Assembly: GCF_029395475.1 (NCBI RefSeq)
Contig: NZ_CP113917.1
Span: forward strand, 124,001-188,000
Length of the DNA: 64,000 nucleotides
Direction of reading: 5' to 3'
DNA from: Bifidobacterium sp. ESL0775
Lineage (GTDB): Bacteria > Actinomycetota > Actinomycetes > Actinomycetales > Bifidobacteriaceae
The position numbers and the translations under genes were made by a program. Of the stretch, positions 30,568-40,100 are shown piece by piece; within the stretch, counting starts at the first letter, position 1, and each line of letters begins with the position of its first letter. The notes beneath the pieces were generated by a model. The model was not told where the DNA came from. It did not search any database and saw nothing but the letters and a program-made list of their open reading frames with translations.

Positions 30568-30710
30568 TTATCCACAGTCTTGCGTGTTGGAAACATTGAA
30601 TTGTGAATAACATCCATGTAATTTGTGGATAACTGGCCCTCGTATCCCCATCGTTGCAAGGCTTTGCGAGAACCCGGTATCTTCACATTTATATATGTTA
30701 CTTATCCACA
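30568..30710. promoter_or_regulatory. DnaA boxes upstream of dnaA
   Basis: Exact TTATCCACA at 30568-30576 and 30702-30710 (plus) and at 30624-30632 (minus), plus TGTGAATAA at 30602-30610. They lie 130-270 bp before the dnaA start and would allow DnaA to repress its own gene or form a second lobe of the origin. The 393-bp gap around them holds no gene. Confidence 0.8.
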
Positions 30711-30749
30711 ATCATCTGATCTTTGAGATGCTTCAGTATGGGCGAACAA

Positions 30750-30790
30750 GAAAAAACCGGCACGGATTAGGTTGGATTTCCGTACCGGCT
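30750..30790 (-). terminator. Rho-independent terminator of BspA-1
   Basis: On the minus strand a stem GCCGGTACGG / CCGTGCCGGT (one G-U pair) is followed by six T. It lies about 45 bp after the BspA-1 stop and so shields dnaA from read-through. Its stem is a diverged version of the first hairpin found after the other BspA genes. Confidence 0.85.
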
Positions 30791-30831
30791 TCTCTTTGGG
30801 TTTTGCCTAGCATCTAGGTGTTGTTCGCGCC

Positions 30832-33800
30832 TTATCTGGAGGAGCCTTGGCCTTGTTCGCGTCTCTTGTCGCGTAGTTTGGTGGCTGCGGCGAGCAGGAG
30901 GAGGGTGGCGCCCAGCAGGAGGGCGAAGAGGGTGGCGAGGCGTCGGGCCGTGCCACCGGTCAGCGGCAGGGCGTGCAGGATGGTGGCGCCGGCGGGGATG
31001 GTGACGTCCTGGGTGGCGGTGGCCTTGGCGTAGCGGTGGGCGACGCCGCGCCAGGCGCCGTCGTCGCCGACGCTGCTGGCGGACACCCGGTAGCGGCCGC
31101 CCTGGGGAATCCCCGTGCCGGGCAGGGTCAGCGTCCAGCCGTGCCTGGTGGCGCCGTCGTAGGCGCCCGCCGTGTTGAGGGTCGGTGCCTGGGCGGTGCC
31201 GACGGCGCTGCCGGTCTGGCCGTCGAGCCCTGTGGCGGTGGCCTCGACGGTTTCGTCGCTGGTCCATGGGGTGGCGCCTCCGGTGATGGTGACGTTCTTG
31301 GTGGCGGTGTCACGGCTGGCGGCGTCGATGGCGGGTTGGTTGAGTGTGCGCCATACGGCGTGCAGGGTGGTGTCGGCCTCGGGGGATCCCGCGGGCGCGC
31401 TCAGGGTGGTGGTGCGGTTGCTGGGGTCGCCCATGCCGGTGTCGGGCGCCGTGGCGCTCTGCGTCCGGCTCCAGCCGAGGAACACCGCGTCCGGGGGCTC
31501 CATGCTGCTGGTGGGCCGGGCGAGGGTGAGGTCGCTGGGCCGGCTGGCCTGGGACGTGTCGACGAGGCTCTTGCCCGGGTCGGGCGCCGTGGCGCTGGCC
31601 CCGCCGGGCATGTTGGGGTCGTAGGTGGTCTTAAGCCAGGGCAGGGTGCCGGCGAGTTCTGCGGCGGTGCTGTGGCCGCCCCTGCTGTTGGTCTGCGTGG
31701 CGGTGAAGTGGTGCTGGCCGTCGGCGCCGTACCGGCTGGTGTACTGGCTGGCGGGGAAGCTGACGCTCCAGTCCCAACTGGCCGCGGTTGGTGTGGCTGG
31801 TGTGGCTGGCGGTGTGGCGGTGTAATGGTAGCGGTTGTAGATCTTCACCGGCGTGCCTATCTGGTCGGTGGACATTCTAAAAGCGGCGTAGGCCCAGATG
31901 TCATAGTAGCCGTCGCCGTTCTTGAAGTCCGCGTCCTTGGTCGTGTGGTCCGTGTCCTTGGGCGCGGGGTAATAGCGTCCAGTCCAGGCGACATTGTCGT
32001 TGGCGCCGGTCCAAGGTAGCACGTTGTCGGTGATGTTGGTGGTGATCTCGCTGCAGTCGGTGGGTACGTCACCGGCGGTGGGGGCGGGCGTGCCGGCAGG
32101 ACAGATGCGGATATGAGCCGCAGTGCCATCGGGGCTGGTGAACGTGGTGTCGCGATCGACGCGGCCGGTGATATTGATGCTGCCTACATCGGCGGGGTCG
32201 ACGGTGAAGGTGTTAACGCGAGGGTTGCCGGTGGTGACGGGTGTGAACTCGCTGCCGGGCGCGGGCTCGGGCCCGGGTCTTGGGTTGGGAGCGGAGGTGC
32301 GGCAGGTGTCCGTGCCGCCGGTTCCGTCGGTCATGCAGGCTTTGACGGTGTCGCCGCCCGTGCCCATGGCCTTGCCCGTCAGGGTCACGGTGTCGCCGGT
32401 GTGGTGGTAGGCGGCCGCCAGATCGGTGGGGATGGACACGCTGCCCCATTTGGCCGTGAACGCGATCGTGGTCTCGGACTGCCCGCCGGACGTCCCGTAG
32501 GACGTGGGTATGGCCACGGCGCCGGGCTGCCAGGTGCGTTCGCCGCTGGCCCAGGCCGCGAACAGATCGCCTGAGGGGCCGGCCAGGCCCGTGCCCGGGG
32601 GCAGGGTCAGGTAGGCGGTTGTACTGGCGGTGTCGACGAGCTGTCGGATGGTGGCGGGTGTGGTGCCGGTGCTGCCCGGGTCGAGCGCGAACGTGGCGGT
32701 CATGTAGGGCAGAATCCCGGTGGCCGTGGCGCTGCCCGTCAGCGTGGCGCCGGTGTCCGGGTCGGTGGCGGTGACGTCCATGGTGACGGTGTAGGTGCTG
32801 CCCGGCGTCGGGTCCACAAGACGACTGATGGCAATGTTGTTTGCTCTACATAAGCGACTGTTGCATCGGATGGGTATCGGCCCGACCCCGGATCTCGCGG
32901 TGGCCGTCCATCCGCTGGGCGTGTCGGAGGCCGTGATGAAGGTGAGGCTGACGGTCTGGGCCGCGCCGGGTATCGCGCGGACGGTGATGTCTTTGAGCTT
33001 GAGGCCGATCGATTTCCAGAGTGCGTCGAGGGTTATCGTATAGTGTCCGGAGCCGTCGTCGGCCGCGTCGGCGGTGGGAATCTTCTGCGAGCCCGTGCCG
33101 TACGTGTTGCCGGCGGCGGTCCATCCGCCGAACATCTTGTTGGCGGGCGAGGTCATGCCCGAGCGCCCCGGCAGGTCCAGCAGCGCGCCCTGTTGGGATT
33201 CGGCCGCGGTGGTGTCCACGAAGCCTTTGGTGTCGTTGGGCGGGGTGCCGGTGCCGTCGCCGGTGGTGAACCGGGCGGTCATGTAGGGCAGGACGCCGGT
33301 CTTCACGGTCTGCTTGGTCATCATGGCGCCGGTGTCGGGGTTCCTGAAGCTGCCCGTGGCGGTGATCGTGTAGGTGCCGCCGGGCGTCGGGTCGCTTTGG
33401 AGGCTGGCGATCGGCAGGCCCGTCACCTCGCAGTAGGGCGTGTCCGTGGAGCCGGACGTGTAGGGCGGGGAGGTGTGGCTGCAGGAGCCGCCCAGGCCCG
33501 TGCTCATCGAGATCGTGCCCGAGTGGTCCGGGCTGCCGGCCTGATCGGCCTGGATGTGAACGGTCACGGGGCTGCCGGCCTGGAGTTGCTCGACGCCGGC
33601 GTAGACGGAGGGGGCCGGCATGGTCTTCCACTGGGCGGTGAGGGTGACGGTGGTGTGCCCGGTGCCGTCGGTCGAGCCGTACGAGGTCAGCAGCGGGTTT
33701 TCGGTATTGGCTGCCTTGTTTGGCGGCCAGCTTCTGCGGCCTGTGGTCCAGGAGTCGAGCCAGGTGTATTGGTCGGGCGCCATCGTCCCGGACCGCCCGC

Positions 33801-36594
33801 CCGGCAGGGTCGGGGCCACCCAAGACCACGGTCCGTAACTACCGGTGGTGTCGACGAGGGTATTGATGGGGGCTGGCGCGTTGCCGGGGACGCCGTTCTT
33901 GTCGAAGTTGATTGTCATCCAGGGCAGCACGCCGGTCAGCTGGCCCTCGTCGCTGGTGACCTGCTTGTCGGTGGCGGGGTCGGTGATTGTGGTGGTCGCG
34001 GTCATCGAGTAGGTCGAGCCGAACGCGGTCGGGTCCACCAGGTTGGTGATCGGCCAGTCGTAGACCTGCCAACGGCTGTCCTTGCGATAGAAGGTGTAGC
34101 TGCCGCCCCTTCCCGTGCGGACCACCATGGAGGTGCCGAAAGTGCCATGGCTCTTGATCTCGAAATCGACTGCTCCCGCACGGCTGCTAGGGGGGGCGGA
34201 GACGGTGGGCGCTTTGACCTTGAGGTCTTCGATGGTGGGGGCGAACGAGGCCCATTGGGCGGTGAGGGTGACGGTCTTGCGGGGCTGGTACTGCCCCTTG
34301 TTGAAATGCAGGGATGCGTTACCGTCGATTGTGCTGTTGTCGCGGCTGTCCTTCCAGCCGACGAAATACCTGTGGGCCGGGTTGGTGAGTATCTTCTCGT
34401 CGGGATTGAAGTCTTGGGCCGAGGAGCTGGTGTCGATGATGTAGGACGGGGTGCTGGTGGCGGCGCCCGTGCCGGGGTCGATGATGATCTTGGCGCCGGA
34501 ACTGGCCAGCACGTAGTAGCCGGCGGGGTTGGTGGAGGCCTTGGTCTTCAGGGCGCCTGTGTCGCCGACCAGGCCGACCAGGCTGGCGCCGGCCGCCAGG
34601 CCGGTCCTCTGGTCCCATATCAGGTTCGCGGGCACCTCGGCGAAGGCGGCGGGGTCGAGGCGCGTGGAGGCGCCCAGGCCGAGGGCGGTCAGGCCGCTGG
34701 GGAGCATGCTGGCCATGTTGGCGGGCAGGGGCGTGACCCCGCTGGTGTTCCAGCTGGACAAATCCAGCGTGGCCAGCGCCGCGTCGCCTTGGAACATGTT
34801 GGCCATGTTGGTGACGGCGCTCACGTCCCACTCGGCGGTGTTGAGGGCGGCGAGTTTCGGGCAGTTCTGGAACATGGAGTGGGTGTCGGTGGCGGCCGCG
34901 CCGACGAAGCCGTTGGGCAGTTTCAGCGTGGCCAGTTCGGCGTCGCCGTTGAACATGTCGACCATGTTCTTGGCCTTCCCCACGCCCGTCCAACTGGACA
35001 GGTCCATTGATCCCATTCTGGCGCAGTTTTTGAATGCCCCCTCCGCGTTCGTGACTCCGCTGAGGTTCCAGTTTGACAGATCGGCTGTGCTGAGGAGTGA
35101 GCATCCGTCAAACATGTGACTGATGTCGGTGGTCGCGCTCGTGACCAATCCAGGCAGCGTAACTTCTTGAAGACCGTTGTCTCCTTGGAATAGGGAGGTA
35201 AGGTATTTACTGTTACTCCGGTTAAGCAGTTTCAACGTGTTAAGGCCTGAGTTTTTGAACATGCCAGTCGCGTTTTGTCCAAGACTAACAAGTGTAAGGT
35301 CATGCAAATCTTGACAGTTGGCAAACATATAGGAACTGTCATCATCCACATTTATCGCAAACTCTTGTCCGTAAATGGATATGAATCGTAATTTAGTGCA
35401 TCCATAAAACGTGTAGCTGCCACCATTTGTGACATTACTTACACTTACTAAATTCGAGTCCCCTGCGAATGCGCGATAGGCGCTGGTTCCATCTCCTCCG
35501 GCAGTTGTGCTGAAATTTACGAATGTTAAACTGTCGTGGGTATCTACATATTCGAGATTCGGCATATTCGAGAAGAAGCCATCTGGGCTGGAATAGTCGA
35601 GCTGTAAATTGTACTCAATACTCATACCATGCCCGGGACCATGCCCGGCGGGAGCTTCAAATACAATTCCGGTAATTTCGGCACTGTAGGGTTTCCACCA
35701 AGCTGTTGAATTGCGTGAAAAATATGCGTCTGGTATTTGTAGACCACCACCTCCGTCAATATAGCCTATATGAAGAACGCAGCTGGAATCAATGGCCCAC
35801 GCCATTATGATGTGGCTGCCGGGCACTATTGGAAGTAGATTTAGGCCTGTACGGTCTCCTCCTGTTCCTGCGTAGCCGTTGACTCCGGCGTTTGAAGGTA
35901 CAGGGGTGCAGCTGCTTTGTGGGGAGGGGCTGGGGTCGTCCTGTGGCTGCGGTGTCTCGGGCTGGTAGGACGCAGGTTGTGTTGGGTGGGCTGGCGGCGC
36001 GGCTTTGCTGTTCTCGGCGTGTGCGGCCGCCGGGATAACCGGCCCGGAAGAGCCGACTGCCTGTCGTTGTTCGTTTCCTGTTTTGTCGGGTGAGGCGGGG
36101 GCGGCGGGCTTATCGGCGTGGTCGGTGATGGTTGCCATGGCGCTCACCGGGCTGTGGCTAGCGGGAAGGGCCGCCGGCTGGGCGCGCAATAATGGCGTGG
36201 CGTTGGCCGCGCCGTCGGATTGCGCGGCGGGCAGCCCGTCGGCCGCTCCGGTCCTGGTTGTCGGGGACGCGGACGGGTGGCCGTTGGCCTTGCCGGGTTG
36301 TGCTTTCGTGCTCGGGGACGGCGTTGTCCGGGAGTGTGTGGCGCCTGGAGCGGGCCGGGTATCAGGACGGGTGGCGTCTGGCTTGGATTGTGTCGAGGAA
36401 TGGGCAACAGCAGACTCGGCAGGGTGCGCGGCGGCGGACGCGTCGGTGTCGCGCCGCAAAGGCGCGGTTTGGCTGGAAGTCGGGGGATTGGCCGGCTGGG
36501 CTGGCGGATTCTGGTGACCAACCTGCGGGGAGGGAGCGAACATCGTCATGGCTACGCACAACGCAAATGCCACGATACTGTGGACAATACCCAT
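30832..36594 (-). CDS. BspA-1: LRR surface protein with LPLTG anchor, in-frame (ON) copy
   Basis: 1,920-aa exported wall protein, ATG at 36594. A longer in-frame start at 36675 is rejected because it falls in the promoter -10. Signal peptide about 1-22 (MGIVHSIVAFALCVAMTMFA), then about 230 residues rich in Pro, Ser, Thr and Ala. About ten BspA/DUF285-type leucine-rich repeats span about 338-645 (SHMFDGCSLLSTADLSNWNL, ANMFQGDAALATLDLSSWNT). About five alternating Ig-like and InlB B-repeat/Flg_new modules follow (VGWKDSRDN..TVTLTAQW), then a conserved block (AAYHHTGDTVTLTGKAMG to VWRTLNQP, about 1393-1750). LPLTG near 1876, a membrane helix and a KLRDKRREQ tail complete it. BspA proteins bind host or bacterial surfaces; the ligand here is unknown. 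The signal-peptide junction reads GCTCCCTCCCCG, an interrupted C run that keeps the frame open. Confidence 0.88.
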   Translation of the reverse strand: MGIVHSIVAFALCVAMTMFAPSPQVGHQNPPAQPANPPTSSQTAPLRRDTDASAAAHPAESAVAHSSTQSKPDATRPDTRPAPGATHSRTTPSPSTKAQPGKANGHPSASPTTRTGAADGLPAAQSDGAANATPLLRAQPAALPASHSPVSAMATITDHADKPAAPASPDKTGNEQRQAVGSSGPVIPAAAHAENSKAAPPAHPTQPASYQPETPQPQDDPSPSPQSSCTPVPSNAGVNGYAGTGGDRTGLNLLPIVPGSHIIMAWAIDSSCVLHIGYIDGGGGLQIPDAYFSRNSTAWWKPYSAEITGIVFEAPAGHGPGHGMSIEYNLQLDYSSPDGFFSNMPNLEYVDTHDSLTFVNFSTTAGGDGTSAYRAFAGDSNLVSVSNVTNGGSYTFYGCTKLRFISIYGQEFAINVDDDSSYMFANCQDLHDLTLVSLGQNATGMFKNSGLNTLKLLNRSNSKYLTSLFQGDNGLQEVTLPGLVTSATTDISHMFDGCSLLSTADLSNWNLSGVTNAEGAFKNCARMGSMDLSSWTGVGKAKNMVDMFNGDAELATLKLPNGFVGAAATDTHSMFQNCPKLAALNTAEWDVSAVTNMANMFQGDAALATLDLSSWNTSGVTPLPANMASMLPSGLTALGLGASTRLDPAAFAEVPANLIWDQRTGLAAGASLVGLVGDTGALKTKASTNPAGYYVLASSGAKIIIDPGTGAATSTPSYIIDTSSSAQDFNPDEKILTNPAHRYFVGWKDSRDNSTIDGNASLHFNKGQYQPRKTVTLTAQWASFAPTIEDLKVKAPTVSAPPSSRAGAVDFEIKSHGTFGTSMVVRTGRGGSYTFYRKDSRWQVYDWPITNLVDPTAFGSTYSMTATTTITDPATDKQVTSDEGQLTGVLPWMTINFDKNGVPGNAPAPINTLVDTTGSYGPWSWVAPTLPGGRSGTMAPDQYTWLDSWTTGRRSWPPNKAANTENPLLTSYGSTDGTGHTTVTLTAQWKTMPAPSVYAGVEQLQAGSPVTVHIQADQAGSPDHSGTISMSTGLGGSCSHTSPPYTSGSTDTPYCEVTGLPIASLQSDPTPGGTYTITATGSFRNPDTGAMMTKQTVKTGVLPYMTARFTTGDGTGTPPNDTKGFVDTTAAESQQGALLDLPGRSGMTSPANKMFGGWTAAGNTYGTGSQKIPTADAADDGSGHYTITLDALWKSIGLKLKDITVRAIPGAAQTVSLTFITASDTPSGWTATARSGVGPIPIRCNSRLCRANNIAISRLVDPTPGSTYTVTMDVTATDPDTGATLTGSATATGILPYMTATFALDPGSTGTTPATIRQLVDTASTTAYLTLPPGTGLAGPSGDLFAAWASGERTWQPGAVAIPTSYGTSGGQSETTIAFTAKWGSVSIPTDLAAAYHHTGDTVTLTGKAMGTGGDTVKACMTDGTGGTDTCRTSAPNPRPGPEPAPGSEFTPVTTGNPRVNTFTVDPADVGSINITGRVDRDTTFTSPDGTAAHIRICPAGTPAPTAGDVPTDCSEITTNITDNVLPWTGANDNVAWTGRYYPAPKDTDHTTKDADFKNGDGYYDIWAYAAFRMSTDQIGTPVKIYNRYHYTATPPATPATPTAASWDWSVSFPASQYTSRYGADGQHHFTATQTNSRGGHSTAAELAGTLPWLKTTYDPNMPGGASATAPDPGKSLVDTSQASRPSDLTLARPTSSMEPPDAVFLGWSRTQSATAPDTGMGDPSNRTTTLSAPAGSPEADTTLHAVWRTLNQPAIDAASRDTATKNVTITGGATPWTSDETVEATATGLDGQTGSAVGTAQAPTLNTAGAYDGATRHGWTLTLPGTGIPQGGRYRVSASSVGDDGAWRGVAHRYAKATATQDVTIPAGATILHALPLTGGTARRLATLFALLLGATLLLLAAATKLRDKRREQGQGSSR

Positions 36595-36623
36595 AAGGAA
36601 ACCAACCTTTTCAACCAATACAA

Positions 36624-36648
36624 TCCCACAATGTATTACATTGCGGGA
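36624..36648. promoter_or_regulatory. 25-bp palindrome in BspA-1 leader
   Basis: Arms TCCCACAATGTA and TACATTGCGGGA around one central base, one mismatch. It is the diverged member of the palindrome found before BspA-2, -3 and -4. It lies 30 bp before the ATG and about 27 bp downstream of the -10, so it may act as a downstream operator or a 5'-UTR hairpin. Confidence 0.7.
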
Positions 36649-36674
36649 TGCACTACAATCAAACCCAATTTGCA

Positions 36675-36703
36675 AGGTTAGTGGCTTTCCCGCCTGATTT
36701 CAA
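36675..36703 (-). promoter_or_regulatory. BspA-1 promoter
   Basis: TTGAAA (36698-36703) and TAACCT (36675-36680) on the minus strand with a 17-bp spacer. Same position and spacing as in the other BspA genes, where the -10 is TAACGT. An AAACGTTT site lies 75 bp further upstream at 36779-36786. Confidence 0.75.
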
Positions 36704-37062
36704 CCGGATGTCCACGGATGACCCGTCTGCGGCCCGGATGTCCCGAGGGCCCGCGTCTATGCGGAGGAGAACTTTTCAAAACGTTTGCCGCCGCGGATTG
36801 CCTTACATTTCGGAGGGTGCGACGGAAGGTTTTTGTCGTTTTGTTTGATGCCTGAGAGTCGGCTTTTTGAGCCTTCTCCCCCGGCGTGTCGCAGGCGGCG
36901 CGTAAGTGCCTGGGCGTTGGCTGGTTGGCCCTTCCTTGGGTCGTTTGCCTATTGGCCTATCGCGTCCGGCCGCAGGTCATTTCATGTTTGAGGTGGATTC
37001 GGTATGGGTGGCTTTCGGCATGCGGGATTTTGGTGTATCGGAGGTTGGGGGTAGGTGGGGGT
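36704..37062. other. Conserved upstream block between BspA-1 and BspA-2
   Basis: No gene. It contains AAACGTTT (36779-36786) followed by GCCGCCGCGGATTGCCTT, and a segment around GGCTTTTTGAGCC and CCCCGGCGTGTCGC. All have counterparts before BspA-3 and BspA-4 (partly BspA-2), showing that the duplicated unit includes about 300 bp of upstream DNA. Confidence 0.5.
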
Positions 37063-37150
37063 GGGCGCCGGCACGGGGTTGGTTTGGGTTTGGTTTCCGT
37101 GCCGGCGCCCGGTTGGTTCCCGCCCGGCCCATGGGTGGGGGCCGGGCGGG
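37063..37150 (-). terminator. Paired GC-rich hairpins after BspA-2
   Basis: First stem GGGCGCCGGCACGG (37063-37076) with 37097-37110, 20-nt loop. Second stem CCCGCCCGGCCC (37119-37130) with 37139-37150, 8-nt loop. Both are perfect. No T-run follows on the minus strand, so the role as terminator or mRNA 3'-end barrier is inferred from the position 20 bp after the stop and from recurrence after BspA-3, -4 and -5. Confidence 0.65.
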
Positions 37151-37169
37151 AAGTGTTTAGTGGCGCGTC

Positions 37170-40100
37170 TTATCTGGCGCGTCCTTGCAGTTGCTCTCTT
37201 CTCCGGTCGCGGAGCTTGGTGGCTGCGGCGAGGGTGAGGAGGGTGGCGCCGAGCAGGAGGGCGAGGAGGGTGGCGAGGCGTCGGGCTGGTCCGCCGGTTA
37301 GGGGCAGGGCGTGCAACATGATGCCGCCGACGGTGACGTCCTGGGTGGTGGTGGCCTTGGCGTAGCGGTGGGCCACGCCCCGCCATGCGCCGTCGTCGCC
37401 GACCGCGCTGGCGGACACCTGGTAGCGGCCGTTGCGTGGGAGGCTGGCCTGGGGCAGGGTGAGCGTCCAGCCGTGCTGGGTGGCGCCGTCGTAGGCGCCG
37501 CTGGTGTTGACCGTCGGTGTCTGCGTGGTGTCCAGGGCGCTGCCGGTCTGCCCGCTGGTGGCGTGGATGAGGAGCTCGACGGGTTCGTCGTTGGTCCATG
37601 GGGTGGTGTTGCCGGTCAGCGTGGCGTCCTTGCTGGTGGGGTCGCGTTTGCCTTTGGCGTCGATGGTGGGCTTGTTGAGCTTGCGCCACACGGCGTGCAG
37701 GGTTGTGTCGGCCTCGGGGGATCCGGCGGGGGCGCTCAGGGTGACGTCCCTGCTGGAGGGGTCGCCCATGCCGGTGTCGGGCGTGGTGGCGCCCGCGGTG
37801 GCGGACCATCCGAGGAAGACCGCGTCGGCGGGCTCCATGCTGTCGGTGGGCCTGGCGAGGGTCAGGTCGCTGGGCCGTGACGTCTCGGACGTGTCGACGA
37901 GGCTCTTGCCGGGGTCGGGCGCCGTGGCGGTGGCTCCGCTAGGCATGTCGGGGGCGTAGGTGGTCTTGAGCCAGGGGAGGACGCCCTGCAAATCGGCGGT
38001 GGTGCTGTCGGTGCCCAAGCTGGTCTGGCTGGCGGTGAGGTGTTGCTGGCCGCCGGCGCCGTACCTGGCGGTGTAGTCGGCGGCGGGGAAGCTCACGCTC
38101 CAGTCCCAGGAGGCGGCGGTGGGCGCGGCCGGGGGCGTGTTGGTGTAGTGGTAGCGGTCGTAGACCTTGACTGGCGTGCCCATCAGGGGAATGTTGGTCG
38201 TGCTGGGCCCCCAGGCGTCGTAGGCCCAGATGTCGTAGTAACCGTATCCGCTTTTGAAGTCGGCGTCCTTGGTCGTGTGGTTCTGGTCCCTGGACCCGCT
38301 GGCGCGTCCGCTCCAAGGGAGGTTGTCCCTAGCGCCGGTCATGTAGCCGCTCGGGCCGCCGGTGATGAGGGTGATGATCTCGCTGCAGTCGGCGGGCACG
38401 GCCCCGGTGGCGGGCGCTGGCGCGCCCGCGGGGCAGACGCGCACGTGGGCCGTGGTGAAGTTGGAGTTGGTGAATGTGGTGTCGTGGTCGACCTGGCCGG
38501 TGATGTTGATGCTGCCGGTGTCGTTGGGGTCGACCTGGAAGGTGGTCACGCGGGGGTTGCCGGTGGTGATGGGCGTGAACGCGTCGCCGGGCGGGAGCTC
38601 GGGCGTGGGCTTGGGGTTCCGGGCGGTCCGGCAGGTGTCCGTGCCGCCGGTTCCGTCGGTCATGCAGGCGGTGACGGTGTCGCCGCCCACGCCCATGGCC
38701 TTGCCCGTCAGGGTGACGGTGCCGGCGGCGTGGTGGTAGGCGGCCGTCAGGCCGGTGGGCTTGGCGACGGTGCTCCAGGTGGCCTTGAACGCGACGATGG
38801 TCTCGCCCTCGCCGCCCGCGGCCCCGTTGGCGGGGACGAACTGGACGCCGGGCTGGCGGGAGCCGCCGCCGGACTTCCAGCCGGTGAACGCGGCGCCGCC
38901 GGGCCCGGTGAGGGCGCCCGCGGGGTCGGGCAGGTCGATGTAGGCCCCGTGGTCGGCCGAGGTGACGAGGGCCTTCCTGTCGGGGATGTCGTTGCCGGTG
39001 CCGCCGCCCTTGGCGAACGTGGCGGTCACGTAGGGCAGGATGCCGGTCGTTGTCTTGGTGGCGGTGACGGTTTGGCCGGTGTCGGGGTTGGCGGCGGTGA
39101 TGGTGGCGGTGACCGAGTACCGGGTGCCGGGCGCGGGGTCGACGAGGTCGGAGACGGGCCCGGCGAAGCTGCAGGTGTAGGCGGTGGCGTAGCAGGTGCC
39201 GGCCAGGGCGCCCACTGCGGAGGCGGCGCTCATCGACCAGCCCGCGGGCGCGCCGATGGGGTCCCTGACGTAGAGGGAATAGGATGGCGTGGCGCCGGGC
39301 CTGGCGGTTACGCTGGGCGCGTCGAAGCTGAGCGCGAGCGTGTCCCATTTGGCTTTGAGGGTGAGGGTGGTGTGCGCGCCTGTGGTCGTGCCGCCCCTGA
39401 GGTAGACCAGGTGCGTCGCGTTCGCGGGGTATGTGTTGCCGTCGGACGCGTTGGTCCATCCGCCGAGCCAGGAGTCGCCGGGGCCGGTCAGCCCGCTATG
39501 GCCGGGCAGGGCCAGGGTGGCGACGTTGGAGCTGCTGTTGCTGAGCTTGCCGTCGATGATGGCGCTGACCGGGCCGGGGGGCGTGCCGGTCCCGCCGTTG
39601 GCGGCGAAGGACACGGTCGCCCAGTCCAGCTGGCCCGTCAGGATGCGGGTCTTGGTGATCCGCTGGCCCGTGGCTGGGTTGGTGACCGTGGTGGTCCCCG
39701 TGACGGTGTAGGTGCTGCCGGGCGTCGGGTCGACGACCCGCCCGATGTCCCAGCCGTCCGGATAGTTCCCTATGGCCTGTTCAGGGTTTGTATAGTAGCT
39801 GCTCCCGGCCAGGTCGCCGCTGTTGAGGTCGCCGTTCGGCCGCCCGGTCGACAGGCTCTCCGAGACGGACAGGCCCGCGGCCTTGATGATGGGGTATTGG
39901 TTTGGATCGGTTCCGAGCGCAAGACCGACCTTGTTCGCGGGTTGTGAGTCGGTGCTGCCGAACGCGCTCGGCTTGGAGATGTCAGGCGCGGTGAGCGTCG
40001 ACCATACGGCGGTGAGCGTCAGCGAGGTCTTCGCTCCCGACGTGTACCCCAGTGACTTGGAGATGGCGTCGTTGCTGCCGGGCGCGCGCGTGCTGACGGC

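Noticed and set aside
36595..36675. Longer N-terminus for BspA-1 starting at 36675
   Set aside because: It overlaps the conserved -10 element and would start upstream of the expected transcript start; the ATG at 36594 aligns with the other BspA signal peptides.
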